A DNA stretch of 49,806 nucleotides from Levilactobacillus fujinensis (GTDB lineage: Bacteria; Bacillota; Bacilli; Lactobacillales; Lactobacillaceae). Under the pieces are notes generated by a model. That model was not told the origin of the DNA, did not search any database, and saw only the letters and a program-made list of their open reading frames with translations. This document shows positions 24,672 to 36,642 of this stretch, one piece after another. Position numbers and translations under genes: made by a program. Every line of letters begins with the position of its first letter. The first letter of the stretch is position 1. The DNA lies in contig NZ_RHNX01000026.1 of the NCBI RefSeq assembly GCF_003946335.1, forward strand, positions 1 through 49,806, in the 5' to 3' direction.

Positions 24672-24772
24672 CGAAACTATGGTAGTGGTGACGGCTTTCG
24701 TCGTGAACATTAATAACGGACCGCGTCACACAATCACTTACTAATGATTCTCCTCCGTCACTACCGTAGTCG
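24672..24772 (-). other. Structured leader upstream of rlmCD
   Basis: In the 349-base gap between dgkB and rlmCD, two arms (24672-24694 and 24755-24772) can pair over about 17 bp: CGACTACGGTAGTGACGG with CCGTCACCACTACCATAG on the minus strand. A GGCTA/TAGCC hairpin follows. This may be the 5' leader of rlmCD. No gene is seen in 24500-24800. Confidence 0.4.
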
Positions 24773-24805
24773 AAGGCCGGCAGACAGAACGAAACCGGCT
24801 ACGCA

Positions 24806-24842
24806 AGAAAGGGACCTTGCCGCCTGTTGTGCAAAAGTCCCT
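24806..24842 (-). terminator. Terminator of dgkB
   Basis: AAGGGAC and GTCCCTT, with an inner TTGC/GCAA extension, form a stem just after the dgkB stop on the minus strand, followed by TCTTG. It has only a weak U tract. Confidence 0.6.
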
Positions 24843-24848
24843 TCCGTC

Positions 24849-25862
24849 TTAAGCTTTCTTTGTTTGATCCGTTTCTGGCAACTCCTCGACCTGCTTGACG
24901 AAATTTTGCTCCGCCTCAAGCAATTCAGGAGATTCGCTAGTGACCGCAGAATCTGGGATGGCGTCCAAGTTGGCGTACATTTCGATGTGTTGCCGCAGGT
25001 TGCGGAACTTCATCGGCGCGTCGCCACCATATTCACCATCCAAGTTGATCATCATCCGGTCTTCAACTGGCCGGGCGACAACCTTACTGGTCTTCTCGTA
25101 GATGATGTGCGAGTCGTTGATGTGTTTCCCACCGTTTAGAACTAGACCCATCAGCCGTAAAATCTCTGGCATGCTGGCTGTCTTGACGATGATCATCGTG
25201 AACTTCCCGTCATCGAGCGCCGCATCCGGTACAATCTGTTCGAAACCACCGATGGAATTGGTCAGTGCCAGCAAGAACATCGATGCCTTGCCGCGGAAAT
25301 GACCGCCATCGTAAGTTAGATCCATATCAATTGGCTTGATCTGCGGTAGCAACTCGGCGCCCTTTAACAGGTAAGCCAAGTAGCCAAAAATCGATTTCAA
25401 ATTCGATGGCACGTCGTAAGTCAACTCGGTTAAGAGTCCCCCACCAGCGATGTTGATAAAGTAGGTGTCACCCGCCTCACCAATATCCATCTTAATGGTC
25501 TGGTCCTTCAAGACCACTTTTGCTGCCGCCAACGGATCTTCGCGCGGAATGTGGAGCGCCCGGGCATAATCATTCGTGGTACCGGCAGGAATAATGGCCA
25601 TCTTAGGACGGTGAGGGAGTCCAGCAATGCCGTTGACGACCTGGTTAATGGTCCCGTCTCCCCCGGCGGCTACGATGAGTTCGAAGCCAGCCTTAGCTGC
25701 TCGTGTTGCTTCATCGCGCGCCGAGTTTGGCGCCGGTGTCGTGGCGTAAGCGCTCGTTTCGTACCCCGCCCGTTCGAACACCGCTAAAATATCGATCAGG
25801 TCCTTCTTCAACGCCTCACGTCCTGAAGTTGGATTATAAATGACCCGTGCCCGTTTACGCAT
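24849..25862 (-). CDS. dgkB: Diacylglycerol kinase, DgkB type
   Basis: A 337-residue soluble lipid kinase that phosphorylates diacylglycerol to phosphatidate, recycling the diacylglycerol released during lipoteichoic acid synthesis. The catalytic-domain motifs AAGGDGTINQVVNGIAG near residue 65 and PAGTTNDYARALHIPR near 93 are intact; the LDGEYGGDAPMKF segment lies near 275. It lies 18 bases after gatB, so it is probably the last gene of the gatCAB transcript, a conserved arrangement in lactobacilli. Confidence 0.93.
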   Translation of the reverse strand: MRKRARVIYNPTSGREALKKDLIDILAVFERAGYETSAYATTPAPNSARDEATRAAKAGFELIVAAGGDGTINQVVNGIAGLPHRPKMAIIPAGTTNDYARALHIPREDPLAAAKVVLKDQTIKMDIGEAGDTYFINIAGGGLLTELTYDVPSNLKSIFGYLAYLLKGAELLPQIKPIDMDLTYDGGHFRGKASMFLLALTNSIGGFEQIVPDAALDDGKFTMIIVKTASMPEILRLMGLVLNGGKHINDSHIIYEKTSKVVARPVEDRMMINLDGEYGGDAPMKFRNLRQHIEMYANLDAIPDSAVTSESPELLEAEQNFVKQVEELPETDQTKKA

Positions 25863-25880
25863 GATGTGCCTCCATTAATT

Positions 25881-27302
25881 CTATTGTTGCAACGCTGCCA
25901 TCAACAACTTGTTGACAACTTGCGGGTTCGCTTGACCGTGCGTTTGCTTCATGATCTGACCAACTAAGAAACCAACTGCCCGCTTCTTCCCATTGTTAAA
26001 GTCCTCAATGGATTGTGGGTTAGCCGACAACACGTCGTCAATGATTGGTTGCAGCTTAGCAGGGTCGGAAAGTTGAACCAGGCCGTGAGCTTCCACGTAA
26101 GCCTTTGGTTCTTCGCCATCCGTGATCGCCTTGAAGACCTTCTTGGCCATCTTGCTAGAAATGGTCCCATCGGAAATCAAGTTGATCATGCCAGCCAAGT
26201 TAGCAGGCGTCAATTTTGTTGCTTGTAAATCAACTTGCTTTTCGTTCAGGTAGGCATTGACGTCTCCTTGCAGATAGTTCGCTGCCATCTTAGCATCGGC
26301 CTTTAAAGCGACCGTGGCATCAAAGAAGTCGGACATTTCCTTGGTCTGGGTGATAACCATGGCGTCGTAATCCGTCAATCCAAGGTCGTTGACATAGCGT
26401 TCGCGCCGCTTGGTTGGCATTTCTGGCATCGCATCGCCCAGTTCTTTGATCCAGTCATCGCTGATGTTCAAGGCTGGCAAGTCTGGTTCTGGGAAGTAAC
26501 GATAATCGTCAGCTCCGGCCTTGACCCGCATCAGGATAGTTTCACCGGTCTTTTCATCAAAACGCCGGGTTTCCTGTTGAACGGCGCCGCCGGACATCAA
26601 GACTTGTTGTTGCCGTTGTTCTTCATACTCCAGCCCCCGTTGCACGTAGTTAAAGGAGTTCAAGTTCTTCAGCTCAGTCTTGGTGCCGAACTTTTCTTGA
26701 CCCACGGGACGGACAGAAATGTTGACATCGACCCGCATGGAGCCTTCTTCCATTTTCACATCGGAGATCCCGGTAAATTGGATTCGTTGACGTAAGGCTT
26801 CCAGATAAGCGTAGGCCTCAGCGGGTGAAGCGATATCTGGCTTCGATACGATTTCAATCAACGGTGTCCCTTGCCGGTTCAAATCGACGTAGGAATAGTC
26901 CCGTTCATGGGTGTTCTTCCCGGCATCTTCTTCAACGTGCATTTCGGCGATCCCAATTTTCTTCTTTACACCGTCCACGTCAATTTCGACCCAGCCATCG
27001 TGACCGATTGGCTTATCGGATTGCGTGATTTGGTAAGCCTTAGGGTTATCTGGATAGAAATAGTTTTTCCGATCGAAGTGGGTGTGCTTCTCTACCGTGG
27101 CATGTAAGGCCAAAGCGGCGATGATTCCGTCAGCAACCACCGCTTTGTTGGTGGTTGGCAGAACCCCAGGATACCCCCAGTCGATCACATTGGTGTTGGC
27201 GTTAGGGTCGGCCCCATAGGCAACTGGTGATGGGCTAAAGATCTTTGAATGGGTCTTTAACTCAATGTGGACTTCTAGCCCAATAGTCGTTTCAAAGTTC
27301 AT
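25881..27302 (-). CDS. gatB: Asp/Glu-tRNA amidotransferase subunit B
   Basis: A 473-residue GatB that selects misacylated Glu-tRNAGln or Asp-tRNAAsn and phosphorylates the acyl group for amidation. It begins with [19 protein letters not shown] and contains [18 protein letters not shown] near 142 and a C-terminal YqeY-like helical tail (about 330-473). Its ATG overlaps the gatA stop by one base (TAATG), indicating coupled translation. Length is normal. Confidence 0.97.
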   Translation of the reverse strand: MNFETTIGLEVHIELKTHSKIFSPSPVAYGADPNANTNVIDWGYPGVLPTTNKAVVADGIIAALALHATVEKHTHFDRKNYFYPDNPKAYQITQSDKPIGHDGWVEIDVDGVKKKIGIAEMHVEEDAGKNTHERDYSYVDLNRQGTPLIEIVSKPDIASPAEAYAYLEALRQRIQFTGISDVKMEEGSMRVDVNISVRPVGQEKFGTKTELKNLNSFNYVQRGLEYEEQRQQQVLMSGGAVQQETRRFDEKTGETILMRVKAGADDYRYFPEPDLPALNISDDWIKELGDAMPEMPTKRRERYVNDLGLTDYDAMVITQTKEMSDFFDATVALKADAKMAANYLQGDVNAYLNEKQVDLQATKLTPANLAGMINLISDGTISSKMAKKVFKAITDGEEPKAYVEAHGLVQLSDPAKLQPIIDDVLSANPQSIEDFNNGKKRAVGFLVGQIMKQTHGQANPQVVNKLLMAALQQ

Positions 27303-28771
27303 TAGTTTTGGCCTCCTAACGTAGGTACTTGTAAATGAAAGTCAGTGTTTTGTTCGAAGGCGTAACCCGCTTTATACAGCGTGCTTTCGTCAAATGGCCG
27401 ACCGATAAGTTGCATGCCGACCGGTAAGTTGTTGCTGAATCCAGCAGGCAAGGATAAGCCTGGGAGACCAGCTAAGTTGACAGGAATCGTCAAAACATCG
27501 TTCATGTACATCGTGATTGGATCCTTGATCTCGTCACCGATTCCAAAAGCAGTGGTTGGTGCAACCGGACCCATGATAAAATCGTGGTCCTTTAAGACTG
27601 CTTTAAAGTCGTTGATGATGACCGTCCGCACCTTAGCAGCCTTTATGAAGTAGGCGTCATAGAACCCAGCGGACAAGGAGAAGGTCCCCAACATGATGCG
27701 CCGCTTAACTTCTTCGCCGAAACCTTCGGAACGTGACTTCACGTAAACGTCCTCCAAGTTCTTTACATCCTGGGCTCGGTAACCGTAACGAATCCCATCG
27801 AACCGTTGTAAGTTAGATGAGGCTTCGGATGAGCCAATGATGTAGTAGGCAGCGACCCCATACTTGTTGTGTGGTAAGGAAACTTCGTCGACCGTAGCGC
27901 CTAACTTGCGATACGTGTCAGCGGCGGCCAAGATAGCGGTCTTCACGCCGTCATCGACCCCTTCAGCCAAGAATTCCTTAGGCAACCCAATTCGCAGGCC
28001 CTTAACGCTCGTCGTGTCGTTCAGGTCGGCAGCAAAATCAGGAACGGCCTGCGTGGAACTGGTCAAATCGTGTTCGTCATGGCCAGCAATGGCGCTTAAA
28101 ATCGTGGCATTGTCCTTCACGCTACGCGTCATTGGCCCAATTTGATCGAGGCTAGACCCAAACGCGATTAGTCCCCAACGAGAAACCCGACCGTAAGTTG
28201 GCTTGATCCCAACGATACCGTTGAAAGCGGCGGGTTGCCGAATAGAACCACCGGTATCGGAACCTAAAGCAACGGGCACCTGACCGGAAGCAACTGCCGC
28301 AGCGGACCCACCTGAAGACCCACCAGGAACCTTGGTTTGGTCCCAAGCATTCTTCGTCGTCTTGAAGGCAGAATTTTCCGTTGATCCCCCCATGGCAAAT
28401 TCATCCAGGTTGGTCTTCCCAACCGTGACCATCTGAGCGTTAGCGAGCTTGCTAACGGCCGTAGCGTCATAGACAGGGGTAAAGTTTTCTAAGATTTTAG
28501 AAGCGGCCGTGGTCTTTAAGCCCTTAGTGACCAAGTTGTCCTTCAAGGCAACTGGAATCCCAGCTAAGGGTTGATCAGCAGCGATGCCCTGCGCATCAAT
28601 AGCATCAGCCTGCTTTAAAGCAGCATCTTCGTTTAAGGTTAAGAAAGCATCGATTTTAGGATCAGTGGCCTTGATATTGTCAAGGGTGGCCTGCGTCAAT
28701 TCCTTGGCGCTGATCTTCTTCGCCACCAAATCGGCGTGGAGACTGGCGAGATCTTGTTTGAAATAATTCAT
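27302..28771 (-). CDS. gatA: Asp/Glu-tRNA amidotransferase subunit A
   Basis: A 489-residue amidase-signature enzyme that releases ammonia from glutamine for GatB. The catalytic triad region is visible: Lys in VALKDNL near 76, [14 protein letters not shown] near 151-164, and [14 protein letters not shown] near 172-185. Normal family length. It lies 3 bases after gatC and overlaps gatB. Confidence 0.97.
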   Translation of the reverse strand: MNYFKQDLASLHADLVAKKISAKELTQATLDNIKATDPKIDAFLTLNEDAALKQADAIDAQGIAADQPLAGIPVALKDNLVTKGLKTTAASKILENFTPVYDATAVSKLANAQMVTVGKTNLDEFAMGGSTENSAFKTTKNAWDQTKVPGGSSGGSAAAVASGQVPVALGSDTGGSIRQPAAFNGIVGIKPTYGRVSRWGLIAFGSSLDQIGPMTRSVKDNATILSAIAGHDEHDLTSSTQAVPDFAADLNDTTSVKGLRIGLPKEFLAEGVDDGVKTAILAAADTYRKLGATVDEVSLPHNKYGVAAYYIIGSSEASSNLQRFDGIRYGYRAQDVKNLEDVYVKSRSEGFGEEVKRRIMLGTFSLSAGFYDAYFIKAAKVRTVIINDFKAVLKDHDFIMGPVAPTTAFGIGDEIKDPITMYMNDVLTIPVNLAGLPGLSLPAGFSNNLPVGMQLIGRPFDESTLYKAGYAFEQNTDFHLQVPTLGGQN

Positions 28772-28774
28772 CTG

Positions 28775-29083
28775 TTAGTTATCCTCGCTTTCATCGATGA
28801 TGGCAGGTACCTTGATAAAGCCCCGTGCTGCGTCTGGCGCGTTCTTTAATAACGCTGCACTTTGTCCCCAATTATCGGCGACATCCTCACGCATCACGTT
28901 GAGTTGATCAGAAACGTTGCTGGTAACCTCGACACCGTCAGTATCGACCTCACTCAGCGTTTCAAACATACCGATAATGTCATCTAGTTGGGGCGTAAAC
29001 GCGTCCAACTCGGCATCCGTAAATTCAAGTTTTGCCAGACCGGCAACGTGTTGAACTTGTTCTCGATTAATTCGATTAGCCAT
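28775..29083 (-). CDS. gatC: Asp/Glu-tRNA amidotransferase subunit C
   Basis: A 102-residue GatC that wraps around GatA and stabilises the complex. Typical segments are HVAGLAKLEFTDAELDAF near 12-29 and the C-terminal KVPAIID. The start is the ATG at 29083, after AGAGGGA; an in-frame TTG just upstream is not needed. First gene of gatC-A-B-dgkB. Confidence 0.95.
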   Translation of the reverse strand: MANRINREQVQHVAGLAKLEFTDAELDAFTPQLDDIIGMFETLSEVDTDGVEVTSNVSDQLNVMREDVADNWGQSAALLKNAPDAARGFIKVPAIIDESEDN

Positions 29084-29400
29084 CAATTATCCCTCTTTCT
29101 GATTTATCCGCATTCACCGTTTATCCTGGACTTCGCCAAGAATAAACATACATTGCCATTTTACCATATATCTTGCGTGCACCAAAGATTCTGTTGGCAA
29201 ATTATGACGGTGATTCCGGCGAAACTCGTGGTAACTTATGGTCTCGCTTTGGCCCCGGCCCACTAATTAGGCGCTACGACCTCATTCCGCCGATCGATAT
29301 TTTCAGGTCGACCAACAGTAGGACAACGGTTTGCATGCCACTAATCACAGGTATTAGAACCTGTATCATACCAAAGTATTCCGTCAAATAGCAACTCACA
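29084..29400 (-). promoter_or_regulatory. gatCAB upstream region
   Basis: No gene seen. On the minus strand an extended -10 (TGGTATGAT, near 29370) stands downstream of TTGCTA with an 18-base spacer. It is followed immediately by an ACAGGT/ACCTGT hairpin. A second candidate, TTGGTG with TAAAAT 16 bases on, lies about 80 bases before gatC. Confidence 0.4.
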
Positions 29401-29410
29401 GCCCATGGTC

Positions 29411-29460
29411 TAAAAAAACTATGACTCTCCGCTCATAAACATGCGTAGAGAACCATAGTC
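29411..29460 (-). terminator. Terminator of the pcrA-ligA-camS operon
   Basis: The minus strand has ACTATGGTTCTCTACGC paired with GCGGAGAGTCATAGT (small bulges), then TTTTTTTAGAC. It lies about 65 bases after the camS stop. Confidence 0.85.
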
Positions 29461-29523
29461 TAATCGATATCATTATTTAAACGCCATTGTCCTAGACATC
29501 AGCATCAGAAAACTTGAGTTGAT

Positions 29524-30669
29524 TTAGTAACTGTTAAAGACATGACTCGTAAACTTTTTAGCACCGGTACCCCGTGAAAGGAAGCTCTGAACACCGTCCG
29601 TAGAGGACACCGTAATGTCAATGGGAACCCCTGATGGCAAGTACTTTTGTGCTGCCGCTTGCAAGTACTGCGTGAAACTGATGATTTCCGTCTGACTGTA
29701 GAATTGCGTCTGAATATTAACGTGCATCCCGGTCAAACTCTTCCCGTTGTAATGGGCCTGAGCCGTGACACCACTCAGGTTCGGGAAGAAGTTCTGAACT
29801 TGCGTCTTGAAGTTCGTAAAGGACGTCTCATCGTTACTGTTCGGGCTGCTGGACCCACTTTCGATTGGGAAGACGTAGTTCTTTTCGTCCAGCGCTTTCC
29901 AATTCGAAACACTAGTTGCCCCCGATTTATTCTCGGAGTAAGCAATGAAGTCCCCACCCACTAAACTATCGTTAGACGCCTGGCGATAAATGGCGATTGT
30001 AATCGGGACGTTCTTCAATGCTGATTTTTTCCGTAAACGTTGCAGAACCGTGTTGGCCGCCTTTTTGGCGTAAGCCTCTCCGGTTGCTTTATCGATTTTA
30101 GTCTCATAGGTAGCCCCATACTGGGTCTTCTTATAGTAATCGACTGAGTTTACGGCAATCCCAATCGTGACACCACCTAAGGTCAACTTACTGTTCTTTT
30201 GGATCATATAGTCTTGTTCTTCTAAGGCTTGAATGTAGACGGGATTCCGCTTGTTTGCAGAAGTCGACCCATTGCTAACGGGGTTTAATCCGGTCGCATT
30301 TGATTTACTCTTCCGATCCAGCCAATTCTGAACCGTACTTGAACTCAGATACTGTCCTTCCTGAAAGACGTACTTCTTAGTCGAATACATCTTCTTCGAA
30401 ACGTTCAGCATCCCGTTCTCAAAGCTCTTCAGGTTATAGGTGTTTCCCGAGTCTTGGCTGTTGGTGACCCCGCGCGATTTACTCGTTTGGTAATGGCCAC
30501 TCTTAATGACCCCCTCATAATCACCATCACTGCTCTGACCAGTCAACTGAGTCGTTCCAGTCTTGCTGCTTCCAGAACTCCCAGACATACTGGAACTACT
30601 TAAATCGCCACATGCGGCCAAAAAGAATGGCACCGCAGCTAACGCAATAAAGGTTCGTAACCGTTTCAC
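29524..30669 (-). CDS. camS: CamS family lipoprotein
   Basis: A 381-residue lipoprotein of the CamS (sex-pheromone staph-cAM373 precursor) family. The N terminus has a lipoprotein signal with lipobox LAAC, the lipid-modified Cys at residue 20, then a Ser/Gly-rich tether. The body, with the tandem pattern found in CamS, has no known enzyme motif. In enterococci and staphylococci the cleaved signal peptide acts as a pheromone, but that function is not demonstrated in lactobacilli. It follows ligA by 22 bases, the conserved pcrA-ligA-camS order. Confidence 0.9.
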   Translation of the reverse strand: MKRLRTFIALAAVPFFLAACGDLSSSSMSGSSGSSKTGTTQLTGQSSDGDYEGVIKSGHYQTSKSRGVTNSQDSGNTYNLKSFENGMLNVSKKMYSTKKYVFQEGQYLSSSTVQNWLDRKSKSNATGLNPVSNGSTSANKRNPVYIQALEEQDYMIQKNSKLTLGGVTIGIAVNSVDYYKKTQYGATYETKIDKATGEAYAKKAANTVLQRLRKKSALKNVPITIAIYRQASNDSLVGGDFIAYSENKSGATSVSNWKALDEKNYVFPIESGSSSPNSNDETSFTNFKTQVQNFFPNLSGVTAQAHYNGKSLTGMHVNIQTQFYSQTEIISFTQYLQAAAQKYLPSGVPIDITVSSTDGVQSFLSRGTGAKKFTSHVFNSY

Positions 30670-30691
30670 GACTTGTTTCCTCCTAAAGTCA

Positions 30692-32737
<2,046 letters not shown>

Positions 32738-32746
32738 TTAACTTTT

Positions 32747-35002
32747 TTATTCAACACGTTTAATTGGTGCAAAGGCGGCCAATAACCGCTTAACACCTTG
32801 TTCTGGAAAGGCAATATCGAGTTCGGCGTCTTCGCCGGTACCATTGACCTTGACGACAGTCCCAACACCCCACTTCTTATGGCTTGCCTTGTCACCAACA
32901 TTCCAGCTGACCTTTTCAGCACCAGTACCAGTGGGTTCATCGACTCGGCCCGTCTTGCCATGGTACAGATTCGCCACAGCACTAGCCGTCCGTCGGGCAA
33001 ATGGCACATCGCGGCGACTCGGCGTCAATCCAGATTTGGTCTCACTGTAATCTAAGTGCAGCAATTCTGGATCAATTTCAGTGACAAAGCGAGATTGTGG
33101 GTTAGCTTGGCGCCGACCATACAGCATTCGTGAGTAGGCATTGGTCAAATACAGCTTGGTCTGGGCCCGTGTAATTCCCACATAAGCCAACCGTCGTTCC
33201 TCTTCAAGCTCGTCGTCTTCGAGCATGGCGCGTGACAATGGGAAGATGCCTTCTTCCAAGCCCATCAGGAAGATAACTGGGAACTCCAAGCCTTTGGCGG
33301 CGTGTAGCGTCATTAAAGTCACTTCAGACGGTTCTTCCTCCACGTCGTCTTGCGCTGAGACCAAGGCTAAGTCAGCCAAGAACTCCACTAACCGATTATC
33401 TTGGTCCTCATCATGGTCAGTGTTATCCCAATCACTATCAAATTTTTGCGTGACGGACAGGAATTCTTCAATGTTTTCGATTCGCGTTTCGGCTTCAAGA
33501 TTCTTGGACGCCTTCAGGGCAGCCATATAGCCAGTCTGATCCAACAGTTCACTGGTAATGTCGGAAACACTCATCGTTTCAGCCTTGTCTTGGACAGCTT
33601 TTAATGTCAGACCAAACTTTTCCATGGCATTCCGAATCCGGGCACCCAGATTTGTGGCCAACGCGATGTTCTGGGTCGCTTCCAGCTCAGTCCAGCCGTT
33701 AAAGTCGGCAAAGTCACGTAGCTTTTCAATACTCGTAGCCCCGATCCCACGTTTTGGTTCGTTGATGACCCGTTCCAAGCTCATGGAGTCCGCCGGATTG
33801 GCAATCAACGTCAGGTAGGCTAAGACATCGCGAATTTCCTTCCGGTCGTAGAACTTATGGCCCCCAACCATGGTATACGGAATGTTGGCCTTGACCAGTG
33901 TTTCTTCAATCACCCGAGATTGGGCGTTGGTCCGGTAAAGGATAGCAAAATCGCCGTAGTCGTGATGATTTTGCTGATTCTCTTCTTGAATCTTAGCGAC
34001 CACGTAATGGGCCTCATCATTTTCATTTTGCCCGCGGTAATAAGAAATCTTTTCACCATCAGGATTTTCCGTCCACAGATCTTTTTTCTTCCGGTTCACG
34101 TTCTTTTGAATCACGTCGTTGGCGGCCTTTAAGATGGTCTTGGTTGACCGATAATTTTGTTCCAACAACGTCACATGTGCATTGGGATAGTCGTGTTCGA
34201 AGTTCAGGATGTTTTCCATGTTAGCGCCTCGCCAACCGTAGATACTTTGGTCGCCATCCCCGACCACACAAAGATTGCCATGCTTTTTAGCTAGTAAGTT
34301 GACCAACGTGTATTGGGCATCATTGGTATCTTGGTATTCGTCGACGTGAATGTACCGGAACTTTTCTTGGTAGTATCCCAGCACGTCCTTCTCCTGATTG
34401 AATAGTTTGATGGTCAACATAATCAAATCATCAAAGTCCATGGCTTGATTGGCCAACAATTCCCGCTGATAGCTATCGTAAACATCTGCAACAGTCGTTT
34501 CAAAGGGATTTCCAGCGGCTTCCTTCATCATTGCTGGCGTCTGCAAGGCATTCTTCGCGTTAGAAATTGCCCCTAACACGGAACGTGGGTCGAACTTCTT
34601 TACGTCCAGATTTTGTTGTTGCAAGACCCGTTTGACCAGCGTCCGTTGCTCACCGGGGTCGGCAATGGTGAAGGCCCGATTGTACCCCAATTTATCCGCA
34701 TCACGGCGTAAAATACGCACACACAGGGCATGGAACGTGGAGACCCAGACATCGTTACCGTCTGGCCCCAACAATTTAATGACCCGTTCACGCATTTCCT
34801 TAGCGGCCTTGTTCGTAAATGTAATCGCCAAAATCCGCCACGGCATCACGTTATTATGTTCGATCAAGTAGGCGACCCGGTGCGTTAACACCCGGGTCTT
34901 CCCACTACCGGCACCTGCCAGCACCAGCAACGGTCCCTCGGTCTGAAGGACGGCCTCCGTTTGTTTATCGTTCATGCCAGTTAACAATTCTTCTCCTGCC
35001 AC
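32747..35002 (-). CDS. pcrA: ATP-dependent DNA helicase PcrA
   Basis: A 751-residue UvrD/PcrA superfamily 1 helicase. Walker A GAGSGKTRVL near residue 32, motif II DEYQDTN near 225, QNYRST near 285, and the C-terminal Tudor-like segment GTVVKVNGTGEDAELDIAFP near 715-735. I start it at the GTG at 35002, giving the usual AGEELLTGMNDKQTEA N terminus after a GAGAGGA site; the longer frame to 35047 has no better ribosome site. First gene of the operon. Confidence 0.93.
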   Translation of the reverse strand: MAGEELLTGMNDKQTEAVLQTEGPLLVLAGAGSGKTRVLTHRVAYLIEHNNVMPWRILAITFTNKAAKEMRERVIKLLGPDGNDVWVSTFHALCVRILRRDADKLGYNRAFTIADPGEQRTLVKRVLQQQNLDVKKFDPRSVLGAISNAKNALQTPAMMKEAAGNPFETTVADVYDSYQRELLANQAMDFDDLIMLTIKLFNQEKDVLGYYQEKFRYIHVDEYQDTNDAQYTLVNLLAKKHGNLCVVGDGDQSIYGWRGANMENILNFEHDYPNAHVTLLEQNYRSTKTILKAANDVIQKNVNRKKKDLWTENPDGEKISYYRGQNENDEAHYVVAKIQEENQQNHHDYGDFAILYRTNAQSRVIEETLVKANIPYTMVGGHKFYDRKEIRDVLAYLTLIANPADSMSLERVINEPKRGIGATSIEKLRDFADFNGWTELEATQNIALATNLGARIRNAMEKFGLTLKAVQDKAETMSVSDITSELLDQTGYMAALKASKNLEAETRIENIEEFLSVTQKFDSDWDNTDHDEDQDNRLVEFLADLALVSAQDDVEEEPSEVTLMTLHAAKGLEFPVIFLMGLEEGIFPLSRAMLEDDELEEERRLAYVGITRAQTKLYLTNAYSRMLYGRRQANPQSRFVTEIDPELLHLDYSETKSGLTPSRRDVPFARRTASAVANLYHGKTGRVDEPTGTGAEKVSWNVGDKASHKKWGVGTVVKVNGTGEDAELDIAFPEQGVKRLLAAFAPIKRVE

Positions 35003-35100
35003 CCTGAACACAATCCTCTCTGTAATTAGTCTTGAATAGTATACCAAAAAAACATACGTTCTGCTGAGACGTCAGCCGATATTTTAAAATTTTACGTGGC

Positions 35101-35231
35101 GTTCGCACCGTCCCTGATTCTATCTGTCAGCCGGTAACGGGACGACTAGGCTGCGGTTGCCTAATTCTAGCCGCAATATTGCGGTTGCAGCAGTCTCATA
35201 CTAGGTGTTTAGGAACTTTCAATCTTTCATC
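35101..35231 (+). repeat. Dispersed intergenic repeat, copy 3
   Basis: Contains GTTCGCACCGTCC, CAGCCGGTAACGGGACGACTAGG, the core GTTGCCTAATTCTAG (35156-35170), CCGCAATATTGCGG (perfect hairpin) and GCAGCAGTCTC, ending TAGGAACTTTCAATCTTTC. GCTGC and GCAGC flank the core. Together with the terminator at 35318 it fills the gap between pcrA and the PurK-like gene. Confidence 0.75.
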
Positions 35232-35314
35232 ATCATTGCGTTTTATTAAAATTAAGCTTAACAAACCCCGGCCCAAAATACGATAAACATTCCCATATTC
35301 CAACACCTTCAAGC

Positions 35315-35366
35315 CACATAAAGGGCGCTGTAGAGGGACTCTCACTTGAGAATTCTACAGCGCCCT
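35315..35366 (-). terminator. Terminator of the PurK-like gene
   Basis: A perfect 13-bp stem (AGGGCGCTGTAGA and complement, arms 35322-35334 and 35354-35366) follows the PurK-like stop on the minus strand, with a TTTATGT tail. Confidence 0.82.
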
Positions 35367-35386
35367 GTGTTTCGTACATCGTTTAA

Positions 35387-36532
35387 TTATTCCGCATTAT
35401 CCGCGTTTTTGGACCAGATACCGGTGTCGTCCAGTTGATCCAAAATGGTTTTTACTGACGACCCCTGAACGGCGATGTGGCCCATCGTCTCGTCGTCTTG
35501 CTGGTGCCGCAGATGGTAGAAAGTGAAGTGCCAGTTGGCCTTCAATTGCCACTGTGTCCGCATTGCGCTCAGCTGACCCGCGGTAAATGAAGCCGTCACG
35601 GCTGGCGTCAAAATTTGTGGCTCAGCCAATGGCAAGCCGGCAATCGCCCGTAAATGTTCAGAGAATTCATCGATCGTTGCGGCGGATTCGAACACGTACC
35701 CAGTCTCACTGGGTGCAGGCACGATCTTTTTCACGTAAATAGCACCACTACTGGTCAGATAGAAGGATGCCTCAAAGACACCAACGTAATTAACGTTCTT
35801 AGCGACTTCACTGGCCACCCGATGGATTTCACCAGCTACGGCATCATCGACCTGTGCGGGCACCCAGGTGCGAATAGGTCGGTCATCAACGGACTGGACC
35901 TCCGTAATTGGAAATACCTGCTGTTTGCCATCTTGGTCGCGGGCCACCAGAATTGAATACTCACGGTCATATGCCACTTGGGATTCGAGAATATACGTCC
36001 CCCAATCCAACAAACCAGCTGCCTTTGCGATATCCGTTTGCGTCTTAATGACTAACTCACGGCCGTGTGACCACTCCTTTTGGATTGGCTTTAACACACA
36101 CGGATACCCAATAGAATTGACGGACTGGTAGACGTCATCGAGATTGATAATAGTGGCATACGGCGCAATATTCACGTTGAGTTGTTCAAAGAAAGCCCGC
36201 TCCAATAGCCGGTCTTGCATCATTTCCAACATGTCACTGCCCTGCGGAATCCGGGTAAACTGCGCTAAAAATTTGATAACATCGGTACTCACGCGATCCG
36301 AGTCATACACGATGGCCGCACAGCTCTCAGCAAAGTGCTGCAGCTTGTCGCGGTCCTTCGCTGAACCAACGGCTTTGAAATCAGCTAGCTGTAACGCTTC
36401 ACTTGTTTCATCCGCGCCGTACGCACCGACGCGCAACCCCATCTTCCGGGCCGTTGTCACTAACATTGCGGCGTTGGCACTGCTACCAACCACCCCAATC
36501 GTATCTCCAGGATATAAGACCGTGTTCGCCAA
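35387..36532 (-). CDS. PurK-like ATP-grasp protein, probably degenerate
   Basis: A 381-residue protein with the fold order of N5-carboxyaminoimidazole ribonucleotide synthase (PurK): N-terminal Rossmann-like domain, ATP-grasp domain, C-terminal domain. Key motifs are altered. The GGGQLG nucleotide loop reads GSSANAA, the YEFENV strand reads YDSDRV, the KTRRGGYDGKGQ loop reads KPIQKEWSHGREL, and the NEIAPRPHNSGH metal/substrate motif reads KKIVPAPSETGY. It is also outside any purine operon, next to xpt. It may be a non-catalytic or repurposed paralogue. ATG at 36532. Confidence 0.75.
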   Translation of the reverse strand: MANTVLYPGDTIGVVGSSANAAMLVTTARKMGLRVGAYGADETSEALQLADFKAVGSAKDRDKLQHFAESCAAIVYDSDRVSTDVIKFLAQFTRIPQGSDMLEMMQDRLLERAFFEQLNVNIAPYATIINLDDVYQSVNSIGYPCVLKPIQKEWSHGRELVIKTQTDIAKAAGLLDWGTYILESQVAYDREYSILVARDQDGKQQVFPITEVQSVDDRPIRTWVPAQVDDAVAGEIHRVASEVAKNVNYVGVFEASFYLTSSGAIYVKKIVPAPSETGYVFESAATIDEFSEHLRAIAGLPLAEPQILTPAVTASFTAGQLSAMRTQWQLKANWHFTFYHLRHQQDDETMGHIAVQGSSVKTILDQLDDTGIWSKNADNAE

Positions 36533-36642
36533 TTTTACTCCCTACTTTCTCGCTTAAAGTTTAATAATCTTTCCGTTAAACACTGCAATGGTTTACTACT
36601 TTCATTTTAAAGTCTTGACAATAATTAAACAAGTCTAGCATT

